A stretch of 10,000 nucleotides of DNA from Chloroflexota bacterium. GTDB taxonomy: Bacteria; Chloroflexota; Anaerolineae; Anaerolineales; Villigracilaceae. The stretch is taken from positions 1-10,000 of the forward strand of contig JAIWOB010000148.1 in NCBI GenBank assembly GCA_020217065.1. Direction: 5' to 3'. Of the stretch, positions 1 to 6,441 are shown piece by piece. The notes under the pieces are model-generated. The model was not told the origin of the DNA. It was given only the letters and a program-made list of their open reading frames with translations, and did not search any database. Every line of letters starts with the position of its first letter. The first letter of the stretch is position 1. The translations under genes were made by a program, and so were the position numbers.

Positions 1-181
1 GCACAAAGGCAAGCCCGTGGCTGAAAGTCAGCCAGCGATTCGATTTCCCCTCTGCGCCGCCGGCGGCAAGCCCGCCAAGGTATCCCACGTAGGCGGGGAC
101 CAGCGAAAACACGCAAGGGGACAAAAAAGAAGCCAGACCCGCAAGAAGGGCAAGCCCGACGGAAACCTGAGAAAATTCCAT
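1..181 (-). CDS. ccdA: Cytochrome c biogenesis protein CcdA, N-terminal part (runs off left edge)
   Basis: Reading the minus strand from an ATG at 181 gives 60 uninterrupted residues to the window edge. They form a hydrophobic helix followed by the CcdA/DsbD signature FLSPCV at residues 19-24, then SLVPAYVGYLGG (26-37) and a Gly/Ala-rich loop. In this family the Cys in the first transmembrane segment (here Cys23) pairs with a second Cys further on, beyond the edge. Together they pass electrons from cytoplasmic thioredoxin to exported thiol proteins, including apocytochromes c. The start is supported by GAGGTG at 186-191, 4 bases before the ATG, and by Met preceding the first helix in the usual place. 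The gene lies downstream of the transpeptidase on the same strand, with a terminator-like hairpin between them. CcdA proper and a DsbD-like membrane domain cannot be told apart from this fragment. Confidence 0.88.
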   Translation of the reverse strand, partial: MEFSQVSVGLALLAGLASFLSPCVFSLVPAYVGYLGGLAAGGAEGKSNRWLTFSHGLAFV

Positions 182-191
182 TCGACACCTC

Positions 192-241
192 AAAAAATAT
201 AAACCGCAGGCTGCATCTTGCAGACATGCGCCAGCCTGCGG
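192..241 (-). terminator. Terminator-like hairpin between the transpeptidase gene and ccdA
   Basis: The segments 204-213 and 232-241 are perfect 10-base inverted repeats, GC-rich, separated by an 18-base loop. Read on the minus strand, the stem is followed at once by a T-rich run, TTTATATTTTTT (203-192). This is the form of a rho-independent terminator for the transpeptidase gene, whose stop is at 285. The T-run abuts the ccdA ribosome-binding site (191-186). Transcripts entering from upstream would therefore have to read through it to express ccdA, so it may act as an attenuator or as a partial terminator. A small competing hairpin (211-215 with 219-223) is also possible. Confidence 0.6.
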
Positions 242-284
242 ACAAATACGCTCGTTAATCAAGACAACTCAGCGAAGGGATTGT

Positions 285-1448
285 TTACGCCTTCAATTCC
301 GTCACGCTGACAACCGTGCCGTGGTCGGGCCAGGTCATCCGCGCTTCGCTCTGCGCCAGAGAAACATAAGGGGTCGTCCAGCGGAAAATCCACTTGGCTT
401 CGTCAGGTCTGACGTTGATGCAGCCATGCGAACGCCTTTCTCCGAAATCGTTGTGCCAAAACGCCCCATGAATGGCGACTCCATCGCCGTGAATGAAGGT
501 GTTCCAGGGAACAGCGGGGGTGGAATAACCCGCCAGAGAATCGCCGGCGGTCATATTCTTCGAGATAATCTTCCAATGGGTGTGCAAATCGCCGACAGGG
601 GTGGCAAGCTTATCGGATTTCACGCCAAAAGCGTCGTAAGTTTGACCGCTGGCAATGCGGCAAAAGAACACTTCGTTATTGCCCTCAAAGCAGGACAGCG
701 TTTGGTAGGTGACGCTGGCGACAATTTTCTTTTCATTCGGGTCCACGTGCGGGTTAATGGGGGCGACATCTTCTTCGGTCAAGACTTTAGCGCCGGCGCC
801 GTCGAACCAGAAAAATTCGCCGTACGCGCCGTACCCATAACCGTGACCGTTGGCGTCTTCGTTCCAGCGATATTCGGTAAAACCGTTGTTTTGCCGCACC
901 TGGTCCACCCAAACCACTTGCCCATAGTATAAACGCGGGGGAAAGTTATAAGCGATGTGGTCCTGAAGCCAGGGAGAAGCGACCGCGCCTTCGAGCGTCA
1001 AGTCAACATAGGGGACGGTAATCTCCACCCACATCCCGGATTGACCAGGCGGGATTTGACCAAGAGGAGCGTTGGGGAGGTTTCGAGTAGGCTGCACCCG
1101 CGAAGACCAGATATATCCCTGCGGGGTTTCCAGGTATTTTTGATTGGTCAGGGCTGGGACGTAGCCAATCACTTCTTTTTCCCAGGGGATTAAAGTGTCG
1201 GCGCGCAAGACGCCAAGCGAAGTGTCAAGTCCGCTCGCGTCGAGAGGGGATGGAATCTTGCGGACATCGGTGTCGTCGGTCAACCTGCCAATGATTTCGC
1301 TGGCAGGAAACTGCGGCAGGCGTTTGGGCGTATAGAGCCGCTCGTAAAAGGCGTCAAGCCAAAAAGGGCGAAACGCCAAAGCGCCCACCCCTAAACCAGC
1401 CATTTTCAAAAAGTCGCGTCGAGAAAGATTGGGTCTCATATTCACCAT
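285..1448 (-). CDS. Tat-exported L,D-transpeptidase (YkuD family)
   Basis: This enzyme likely makes 3-3 cross-links in peptidoglycan or attaches proteins to it, acting outside the membrane through a catalytic Cys. Residue numbers below count from a TTG at 1460. A twin-arginine signal SRRDFLK (13-19) precedes a hydrophobic stretch (20-30). Residues about 77-125 resemble an SH3-like wall-binding segment, which is a weak inference. The YkuD domain spans about 243-386, with TPVGDLHTHW (287-296), His331-Gly332 and the signature SHGCINV (344-350), so the nucleophile is Cys347 (codon 420-422). Two extra cysteines, Cys257 and Cys267, lie early in the domain. Possible starts are TTG 1460, ATG 1448 and ATG 1439, and none has a strong ribosome-binding site. 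ATG 1448 is chosen as the longest ATG form, but 1439 puts the Arg pair closest to the N-terminus. No signal peptidase motif is obvious, so the signal may stay as a membrane anchor. A promoter lies just upstream at 1494-1522. Confidence 0.87.
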   Translation of the reverse strand: MVNMRPNLSRRDFLKMAGLGVGALAFRPFWLDAFYERLYTPKRLPQFPASEIIGRLTDDTDVRKIPSPLDASGLDTSLGVLRADTLIPWEKEVIGYVPALTNQKYLETPQGYIWSSRVQPTRNLPNAPLGQIPPGQSGMWVEITVPYVDLTLEGAVASPWLQDHIAYNFPPRLYYGQVVWVDQVRQNNGFTEYRWNEDANGHGYGYGAYGEFFWFDGAGAKVLTEEDVAPINPHVDPNEKKIVASVTYQTLSCFEGNNEVFFCRIASGQTYDAFGVKSDKLATPVGDLHTHWKIISKNMTAGDSLAGYSTPAVPWNTFIHGDGVAIHGAFWHNDFGERRSHGCINVRPDEAKWIFRWTTPYVSLAQSEARMTWPDHGTVVSVTELKA

Positions 1449-1493
1449 CAACAAAGCCAAAATGCGGCAAGGAAAGTCCGTCTTATTGTTTGA

Positions 1494-1522
1494 AGGATAC
1501 CTGTAAACACAAGGAGCGTCAA
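1494..1522 (-). promoter_or_regulatory. Sigma70-type promoter of the transpeptidase gene
   Basis: On the minus strand, TTGACG (1522-1517, 5 of 6 to consensus) and TATCCT (1499-1494, 4 of 6) are separated by exactly 17 bases. Transcription would start near 1487, giving an untranslated leader of about 40 bases to the ATG at 1448. Position, strand and spacing all fit. No operator-like repeat is seen next to it. Confidence 0.6.
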
Positions 1523-1568
1523 CCGCCGGAAACGCTTTTTTTAGAATTTTTTAAACTGCAAGGCGGGG

Positions 1569-1603
1569 GGAATTTCATCATAAAAAAGGCGTTAGGAAAT
1601 TCC
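1569..1603. repeat. Short inverted repeat in the divergent intergenic region
   Basis: GGAATTTC (1569-1576) and GAAATTCC (1596-1603) are perfect 8-base inverted repeats, 19 bases apart, followed by TGTTTTTCTC. It lies upstream of the presumed nfnA promoter, in the gap between two divergent genes. It could be a weak terminator-like fold or a regulator site. Its AT content means it could also be chance. Confidence 0.25.
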
Positions 1604-1636
1604 TGTTTTTCTCAAAACCTCCGACGCCAGGCGGAA

Positions 1637-1665
1637 TGGACGGAATTCAAGCGGCTTTTTATGGT
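1637..1665 (+). promoter_or_regulatory. Candidate promoter for the nfnA-nfnB operon
   Basis: TGGACG (1637-1642) and TATGGT (1660-1665) are 17 bases apart, and each matches the sigma70 consensus at 4 of 6 positions. The start would fall near 1672, about 44 bases before the ATG at 1716. It is the best match I found in the gap, but neither box is strong. Confidence 0.35.
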
Positions 1666-1715
1666 AAAAATGAAGCGTCCAACCGCCATCCCTTAGTAAA
1701 AGGAAGCCCATCCCT

Positions 1716-2594
1716 ATGTACAAGATATTGCATAAAGAGGTTCTCAGCGAAACTGTCAAATTAATGGTATTAGACGCGCCGTTGGTGGCGCGAAAAGCCA
1801 GGGCGGGACAATTTGTCATCGTCCGCATGAACGAAACCGGAGAGCGGATTCCCCTCACCATCGCCGATTTCGACGCCGCAGCGGGAACAATCACCATCAT
1901 TTTTCAGGAAGTCGGCAAATCCACAATGCAGATGGGAACGCTTCAAGAGGGAGACGCGTTTGAGAACGTGGTGGGTCCTCTCGGTCATCCCACGGAAATC
2001 AAAAATTACGGCAAGGTGGTCATGGTGGCTGGCGGCGTGGGGGTCGCCCCCATCTACCCGATTACCCGCGCCTTGAAACAGGCGGGAAATTACGTCATCA
2101 GCGTCATCGGAGCGCGCAACCAAACGCTTTTATTTTGGGAAGACCGAATGCGCGCCCAAAGCGACGAATTAATCGTCTGCACCGACGACGGTTCGTACGG
2201 CAGAAAATCGCTGGTCACCGAACCTTTAAAGGAAATTCTGGAAAAAGAAAAGGACGTTGCGCGAGTCTGGGCGATTGGGCCGGCGGTCATGATGAAGTTC
2301 GCTTCGCTGACCACTCAGCCCTACCAGACGCCGACCATCGTCAGCCTGAACACCGTCATGGTGGACGGAACCGGCATGTGCGGCGGCTGCCGCGTAGTGA
2401 TGACGGAAGGCGCGCAATTCGTCTGCGTGGACGGTCCAGAGTTCGACGGGCATAAGGTGGACTGGGACCTGCTTCTTGCGCGATTGTCCTTCTTCCGCGC
2501 GGAGGAACAACGCGCCATCGAACATTGGAAAGAACATCTTTGCAATCTGGACGCCGCTTTTGAAAACGGCGTAAAGGCAGGACAACATGGCTAA
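1716..2594 (+). CDS. nfnA: Ferredoxin:NADP oxidoreductase alpha subunit (NfnA / SudB-like, PyrK family)
   Basis: This is the small FAD- and [2Fe-2S]-carrying subunit of a heterodimeric flavoprotein. In NfnAB it takes electrons from NADH and passes them through the large subunit. The N-terminal FAD-binding beta barrel (about 1-95) has the flavin motif RIPLT (44-48). The NAD-binding Rossmann part (about 100-205) has GGVGVAP (106-112) and a TDDGSYG loop (157-162). A C-terminal cluster loop holds Asp217, Cys222, Cys225 and Cys237, matching the one-Asp, three-Cys ligand set known for NfnA rather than the four-Cys set of PyrK. The 292 aa length is normal for the family. AAAGGA (1698-1703) stands about 12 bases before the ATG. 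The last 8 bases overlap the start of the next gene, the usual arrangement for the two subunits. The pair could instead work as sulfide dehydrogenase (SudBA), which sequence alone does not exclude. Confidence 0.88.
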   Translation: MYKILHKEVLSETVKLMVLDAPLVARKARAGQFVIVRMNETGERIPLTIADFDAAAGTITIIFQEVGKSTMQMGTLQEGDAFENVVGPLGHPTEIKNYGKVVMVAGGVGVAPIYPITRALKQAGNYVISVIGARNQTLLFWEDRMRAQSDELIVCTDDGSYGRKSLVTEPLKEILEKEKDVARVWAIGPAVMMKFASLTTQPYQTPTIVSLNTVMVDGTGMCGGCRVVMTEGAQFVCVDGPEFDGHKVDWDLLLARLSFFRAEEQRAIEHWKEHLCNLDAAFENGVKAGQHG

Positions 2595-3987
2595 AAAGGC
2601 AATTGTTCCTAAAAAAGTAAAAATGCCGGAGCAGCCGGCGGAAGAGAGAATTCACAATTATCAGGAAGTGCCTTATGGCTACACGCCAGAGCAAGCGATG
2701 GAAGAGGCGCTGCGCTGCCTGCAATGCGCCAAACCTACCTGCATGGACGGTTGTCCAGTTAACATCAATATTCCCGGTTTTTTGGCGCAGGTCGCCGACG
2801 GCGATTTCCAGGGCGCGGTGGAAACCATCAAAAAGACCAACGCCCTGCCCGCCATCACCGGACGGGTCTGCCCGCAGGAAGTTCAATGCGAAGGCGTTTG
2901 CGTATTGCACAAGAAGTATGAGCCAGTCGCCATCGGCAGGCTGGAACGCTTCGTAGCGGATTGGGAAGCCCAACAAGGCAAAATTAAGACGCCGACGCTT
3001 CCGCCGCCAAGCGGTAAAAAAGTAGCGGTTGTAGGGTCTGGTCCCGCGGGTCTGACCGCCGCCGCCGACCTGGCGCAAATGGGACACGAAGTGGACATCT
3101 TCGAAGCCCTGCACGAACCCGGCGGCGTGCTGGTCTATGGCATTCCCGAATTCCGCCTGCCCAAAGCCATCGTAAAACGCGAAGTGGATTACGTCCGCAG
3201 TTTGGGCGCAAAAGTGCATGTGGATTACGTTGTCGGCGCGGTGGCGACTCTCGACGAACTGCTCGAAACCTACGACGCCATCTTGCTGGGAACAGGAGCG
3301 GGATTGCCCTGGTTTATGGGGCTGCCCGGCGAAAACCTCGGCGGAGTCTATTCCTCCAACGAATACCTGACCCGCGTCAATTTAATGAAAGCCTACCGTT
3401 TTCCAGAATACGACACCCCCGTCTCGCGCGGCTCCCGCGTGCTGACCATCGGCGGCGGCAATACCGCCATGGACGCCGCCCGCACCGCCCTGCGGCTGGG
3501 CGCGAAAGAATCCATTATTGTATACCGCCGTTCGCGGGCGGAAATGCCGGCGCGGGCGGAGGAAATTCACCACGCTGAAGAGGAAGGCGTCAAATTCCAT
3601 CTGCTGACGACGCCCATCGCCTTCCACGGCAAGGACGGGCGCGTAACGGCTTTGGAGTGCATACGAAACGAATTGGGCGAACCAGACGCTTCGGGACGCC
3701 GCCGCCCGGTTCCCATTGAAGGTTCAAATTTCATGATTGAAGCCGACGTGATGGTGATTGCAATTGGACAAAGCCCCAGCCCGCTCATCGCCAACACAAC
3801 CCCCGAGCTGGAGACAAGAAAGAACGGCACAGTAACGACAGACGCGGCGACCATGAAGACTTCAAAAAGGGGCGTCTTCGCGGCGGGCGACATTATCACC
3901 GGCGGAGCGACCGTCATCCTGGCGATGGGTCAGGCGAAAATCGCAGCCAAAGCCATTGACGAATATTTGAAAACCGGCGTTTGGTAA
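2587..3987 (+). CDS. nfnB: Ferredoxin:NADP oxidoreductase beta subunit (NfnB / glutamate synthase small-subunit-like)
   Basis: This large subunit carries FAD and two [4Fe-4S] clusters and, in characterised NfnAB enzymes, exchanges electrons between ferredoxin and NADP(H). The N-terminal cluster domain has Cys44, Cys47, Cys52, Cys56 (CLQC...C...C) and a second set Cys95, Cys101, Cys105. The fourth ligand of that set is a Glu in NfnB, and Glu98 is a candidate. The FAD Rossmann motif GSGPAG is at 150-155 and the NADP-binding motif GGGNTAMD at 289-296. The C-terminal flavin motif AAGDI (432-436) is followed by a GGATV helix start. The 466 aa length matches stand-alone GltD/SudA/NfnB proteins. Databases often call this family NADPH-dependent glutamate synthase (gltA). 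No glutamate synthase large subunit is nearby, and the partner overlapping by 8 bases is NfnA-like, so NfnB or SudA is the better reading. A strong terminator follows the stop. Confidence 0.9.
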   Translation: MAKKAIVPKKVKMPEQPAEERIHNYQEVPYGYTPEQAMEEALRCLQCAKPTCMDGCPVNINIPGFLAQVADGDFQGAVETIKKTNALPAITGRVCPQEVQCEGVCVLHKKYEPVAIGRLERFVADWEAQQGKIKTPTLPPPSGKKVAVVGSGPAGLTAAADLAQMGHEVDIFEALHEPGGVLVYGIPEFRLPKAIVKREVDYVRSLGAKVHVDYVVGAVATLDELLETYDAILLGTGAGLPWFMGLPGENLGGVYSSNEYLTRVNLMKAYRFPEYDTPVSRGSRVLTIGGGNTAMDAARTALRLGAKESIIVYRRSRAEMPARAEEIHHAEEEGVKFHLLTTPIAFHGKDGRVTALECIRNELGEPDASGRRRPVPIEGSNFMIEADVMVIAIGQSPSPLIANTTPELETRKNGTVTTDAATMKTSKRGVFAAGDIITGGATVILAMGQAKIAAKAIDEYLKTGVW

Positions 3988-3996
3988 AAGAAACGC

Positions 3997-4044
3997 AACG
4001 CATCCCGAAAGTATAGACTATCCGTCTTTCGGGATGCGTTTTTT
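3997..4044 (+). terminator. Rho-independent terminator between convergent genes
   Basis: A perfect 15-base stem (3997-4011 with 4026-4040) encloses a 14-base loop and runs into six T (4039-4044) on the plus strand. It starts 9 bases after the nfnB stop. The facing gene on the minus strand stops at 4067, so the hairpin may also end that transcript. On that side the tail is less T-rich (GCGTTTCTTTTA). Confidence 0.9.
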
Positions 4045-4066
4045 ATCGCCCAGGCGGCTGAAAAGG

Positions 4067-4522
4067 TTAATTATTCGGCGCGCCGGCGGCAATCCAATCC
4101 CCGATAGCCTTGATTTTCTCAGGAGAAAGTTTCGCTCCGCGTTTCGGCATAGACCCGTCCACAACCTGCTGGAAAAGGACGCTTTCCTGTGGATTGCCGG
4201 GAAAAATCACCGCTCCTTCCTGAGAACCAGACATGAGACCGACGTAAGAAGTCAGGTCAAGCCCCGCCCTAGTCCTTGCGCCGCCATGACATTCGACGCA
4301 ACTATCCGCAAAAATGGGCGCTACATCGCGGGCAAAGCTTACTTCAACAGCGGGAGCGGACGATTCCGTCGCCGGCGTTTCCGCCAGGGGAATGGTTGTC
4401 GGCGGCGGGGGAGTCAACGTGGGAATCGGAATCGGCTGCGCCTCAGCCGTGACAGACTGGGCGCCGCAAGCGGTTAAAGTAAGAAATAAAAAGCCGGCGA
4501 CAAAAAACCATTTTGTTTTCAT
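4067..4522 (-). CDS. Monohaem c-type cytochrome lipoprotein
   Basis: The 151 aa product is a small electron carrier predicted to be tethered to the outer face of the membrane. Residues 1-18 are a lipoprotein signal ending in a lipobox, LTAC, so Cys19 would be lipidated. A Pro/Thr/Glu/Ala-rich linker (about 26-60) follows. The haem domain (about 62-151) has CVECH (75-79) for covalent haem attachment. Met125, in a GSMPKRGAKL context before the last helix (IKAIGDWIAAGA), is the probable second axial ligand. This layout resembles the cytochrome-c-like domains with a C-terminal MPP...L...I..WI.xGA pattern. A ribosome-binding site AAAAGG (4540-4535) lies 12 bases before the ATG. The gene faces nfnB and stands alone. 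Its redox partner cannot be read from the context. The nearby ccdA product would help keep its cysteines reduced for haem attachment, which is an inference. Confidence 0.87.
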   Translation of the reverse strand: MKTKWFFVAGFLFLTLTACGAQSVTAEAQPIPIPTLTPPPPTTIPLAETPATESSAPAVEVSFARDVAPIFADSCVECHGGARTRAGLDLTSYVGLMSGSQEGAVIFPGNPQESVLFQQVVDGSMPKRGAKLSPEKIKAIGDWIAAGAPNN

Positions 4523-4580
4523 GTCTCAATTCATCCTTTTTTGTTTTTGTTTCGTTCTGCTGCAAACGCCCTAAAAGCCT

Positions 4581-4655
4581 GTCGCTGCGAACGAAGCGAA
4601 GCGGTCTCCTGGTTCGCGCAAAACCGCTTCGCCGCCGGCAACGGCTCGCAAGGAC
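4581..4655. repeat. Palindromic intergenic repeat (REP/MITE-like)
   Basis: Nested inverted repeats centre on 4614. GTC (4581-4583) faces GAC (4653-4655), TGCGA (4586-4590) faces TCGCA (4646-4650), and the inner GCGAAGCGGT (4596-4605) faces ACCGCTTCGC (4623-4632) with a 17-base spacer. The form, a GTC(A)TTGCGA-like end, a GCGAAGC arm and a return ending in TCGCAAGGAC, matches a class of dispersed palindromes that I recall from intergenic regions of Anaerolineae and other bacteria. Only one copy is seen in this window, so the claim that it is dispersed rests on recognition. Confidence 0.6.
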
Positions 4656-4803
4656 ATCCTCGCAACGGAGCGCGACGTTACGAAACCAAAGAAATTTCAG
4701 CATAGAGGCTGCGGCGCGCAAGCCAAACTTTATACAGGACGCGCCGGCAGATTCAGTTCTTACCAGACAAAGTTTAGAAAAGGGGCGTCTTTCCTCCCGG
4801 GCA

Positions 4804-4832
4804 TGGAAAGCGCGTACAAGGTAAGGTATAAT
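4804..4832 (+). promoter_or_regulatory. Promoter of the unknown two-gene operon
   Basis: A perfect TATAAT (4827-4832) has TGGAAA (4804-4809, 4 of 6 to the -35 consensus) 17 bases upstream. Transcription would begin near 4839, about 30 bases before the ATG at 4870. It is the best -10 box in the window and lies directly in front of the gene pair. Confidence 0.6.
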
Positions 4833-4869
4833 CCAAAAAGAGAAAGGATACTTCACTTCAAGGCTAAGT

Positions 4870-6441
4870 ATGGCAGGCGCATTATCACTTCCCAGGGAAT
4901 ACTGGTCGTCCCTTCAAGTCACCCAGCAAGACGTAGAAAATTTACACACTGTCCTCTTTGAGCGCGAGACGCCTCTTTCGGCGCGGGACTTAAGCCCGGC
5001 GTTTATCGAAGCGCGTTTGAAGTTCGAACGCGCTAAATTGGAAAGCGGACTGAACGCAAACGCCAAGACCTTCCTCCCCAAAGATACATATAAAGTCGGC
5101 GATGAACTCGTCTTTCCGTCTCTGGAATGGAAACGCGGAGTAGTTAAAGCGGTGCGGAACGGAATTAATCCGTCCATCGAACGCTTTGACGTGATTACGG
5201 TCGAAATGGAAGACCATTCGGAACGCATGTTCGCCGCCAGCCTCGGCGCGCACCTCCTGAACGAGATTCCCATACCAAAGGCTCAACAAAACGAGGTCAA
5301 CCCCGAACAAATTTTAGAGGAATACGGAAACCTGATTGAAAAAAAACTGGAAGAAGCCTTTGCGCTAGACGAAGGCTTGGTGAAGATTGCAGGACGCTGG
5401 TTTCCGCGCGCTTTGCTGGTGGACATTAATCAGGGTCAGTTAAATCTCGCCGAGGCGGTTTTAGACGTTTCCGGCGGCGACCCCCTGCCCACCGAAGCCC
5501 TGCTCAAAGACATTGATTTGCCGGCGGGCGTCAATCCGCGTCTGGCGGAATTTTCAGTCAACTATGCGCTGCAATCGGACGAACGTTTCGACGAAGTCGG
5601 TCCTGCAGGACAGATTTTGTGGTGCTTACGCCGTCTCGAACCGGACCAGGTGCGCGAAGTTCCCGCTCCATTACGCTACGTTGAAATTCATCATGACCGC
5701 AGCAAGTTGACGCCGTCCATGTTGAGCCTTGAAGCGCAACTGGACGACGAATTGACCCCGGTCAACGACAACGACCCCCGCGAAGAAATTTCCTCCGTTG
5801 TCATCTCGCTCATTTATCCCCACCTGCGCGCCGGAACCCTTCCCATGTCGGCGCGGACAAAAAAATTATTTCCCACCGCTTACGAAACGCAGCGCGTCCG
5901 CTTCACGCTGGTAGACGGCAAGACCCGCCAGCGCATTCCCGCCTGGGCTGTGCTTTCGCACGGTTATGTCTTCGGCTTGCGGGAATGGTACAAGGCGCAT
6001 CAATTAATCCCCGGTTCGCTTGTGCAGGTGCGGCGCGGCGAACAACCCGGCGAATTAACCGTAGAAGTAAAAAGCCAGCGTTCCTCAAAAGACTGGGTGC
6101 GCACGGTGTTGGTCGGCAAAGACGGCGGCTTTGTCTTTGCAACTTTAAAACAACCCATTAGCGCCGAATTCAACGAGCGCATGGCGATTCACGTTCCCGA
6201 CTTTAAGACCCTCGACCCCATCTGGGAAAAAAAGCAGCCCTTCGAAGACCTTGTCCTTCAAGTGATGCGGGAACTGGCGAAATCCAACCCGCAAGGGCAT
6301 GTGCATGCGCAGGAACTCTACGCAGCCGTCAATCTCGTGCGCCGTGTGCCGCCCGCCCCCATCTTCGCCCTACTGGCAGACCATCCCCTATGCAAGCATG
6401 TAGGCGACCTGCATTTCCGATTGAACGAGGACCTTGAATGA
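4870..6441 (+). CDS. Uncharacterised multidomain protein with winged-helix-like segments, probably nucleic-acid binding
   Basis: I do not recognise a named function. The 523 aa product is soluble, with no signal peptide or membrane segment. Its visible parts in order are as follows. Residues 18-58 form a helical segment. Residues 74-131 look like a small SH3/Tudor-like beta domain (KVGDELVFPSLEWKRGVV at the start, HLLN at the end). Residues 144-165 are helical. Residues 189-256 form a winged-helix-like unit ending in DERFDEVGPAGQILWCL, resembling the wing of HARE-HTH domains. Residues 305-400 form a beta-rich region (IPAWAVLSHGYVFGLREWY, then LIPGSLVQV) faintly like B3-type DNA-binding barrels. 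Residues 456-521 form a second winged-helix-like unit ending in HFRL. These domain readings are inferred from pattern, not from any search. AAGG (4860-4863) lies 6 bases before the ATG, and a good promoter precedes it. It overlaps the next gene by ATGA, so the two are probably made together and may work together. Confidence 0.8.
   Translation: MAGALSLPREYWSSLQVTQQDVENLHTVLFERETPLSARDLSPAFIEARLKFERAKLESGLNANAKTFLPKDTYKVGDELVFPSLEWKRGVVKAVRNGINPSIERFDVITVEMEDHSERMFAASLGAHLLNEIPIPKAQQNEVNPEQILEEYGNLIEKKLEEAFALDEGLVKIAGRWFPRALLVDINQGQLNLAEAVLDVSGGDPLPTEALLKDIDLPAGVNPRLAEFSVNYALQSDERFDEVGPAGQILWCLRRLEPDQVREVPAPLRYVEIHHDRSKLTPSMLSLEAQLDDELTPVNDNDPREEISSVVISLIYPHLRAGTLPMSARTKKLFPTAYETQRVRFTLVDGKTRQRIPAWAVLSHGYVFGLREWYKAHQLIPGSLVQVRRGEQPGELTVEVKSQRSSKDWVRTVLVGKDGGFVFATLKQPISAEFNERMAIHVPDFKTLDPIWEKKQPFEDLVLQVMRELAKSNPQGHVHAQELYAAVNLVRRVPPAPIFALLADHPLCKHVGDLHFRLNEDLE

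Larger units (their letters stand above)
4523..4869. other. Intergenic region of 347 bases with palindromic repeat and promoter
   Basis: This gap separates two genes transcribed away from each other. From left to right it holds the ribosome-binding site of the cytochrome lipoprotein gene, the palindromic repeat at 4581-4655, a stretch (about 4675-4800) in which I see no gene or RNA, and the promoter of the next operon. Open frames on both strands here give Arg/Ser-rich translations with no domain, and I treat them as non-coding. I found no convincing promoter for the minus-strand gene. A TATAAA box on the minus strand at 4734-4729 lacks a matching -35. Confidence 0.6.

Noticed and set aside
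17..202. Plus-strand 61-residue open frame at the left edge
   Set aside because: It is antisense to the ccdA fragment, has a basic low-complexity translation, and lacks a ribosome-binding site. The minus-strand reading has a clear CcdA signature.
321..932. Plus-strand 203-residue open frame
   Set aside because: It lies wholly antisense to the transpeptidase, whose YkuD and Tat motifs show that the minus strand is coding.
1490..1696. Plus-strand 68-residue open frame in the divergent gap
   Set aside because: It starts inside the minus-strand promoter, has no ribosome-binding site, and its translation shows no family.
2356..3219. Minus-strand 287-residue open frame
   Set aside because: It is antisense to nfnA and nfnB, has no domain, and is rich in Arg/Phe as expected of a shadow frame.
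4513..4824. Plus-strand 103-residue open frame in the same gap
   Set aside because: It is made largely of the palindromic repeat and Ser/Arg-rich sequence, and it overlaps the promoter of the next operon.
4443..4856. Minus-strand 137-residue open frame across the 4523-4869 gap
   Set aside because: It crosses the palindromic repeat, overlaps the cytochrome gene in another frame, and its Arg-rich translation has no domain or ribosome-binding site.
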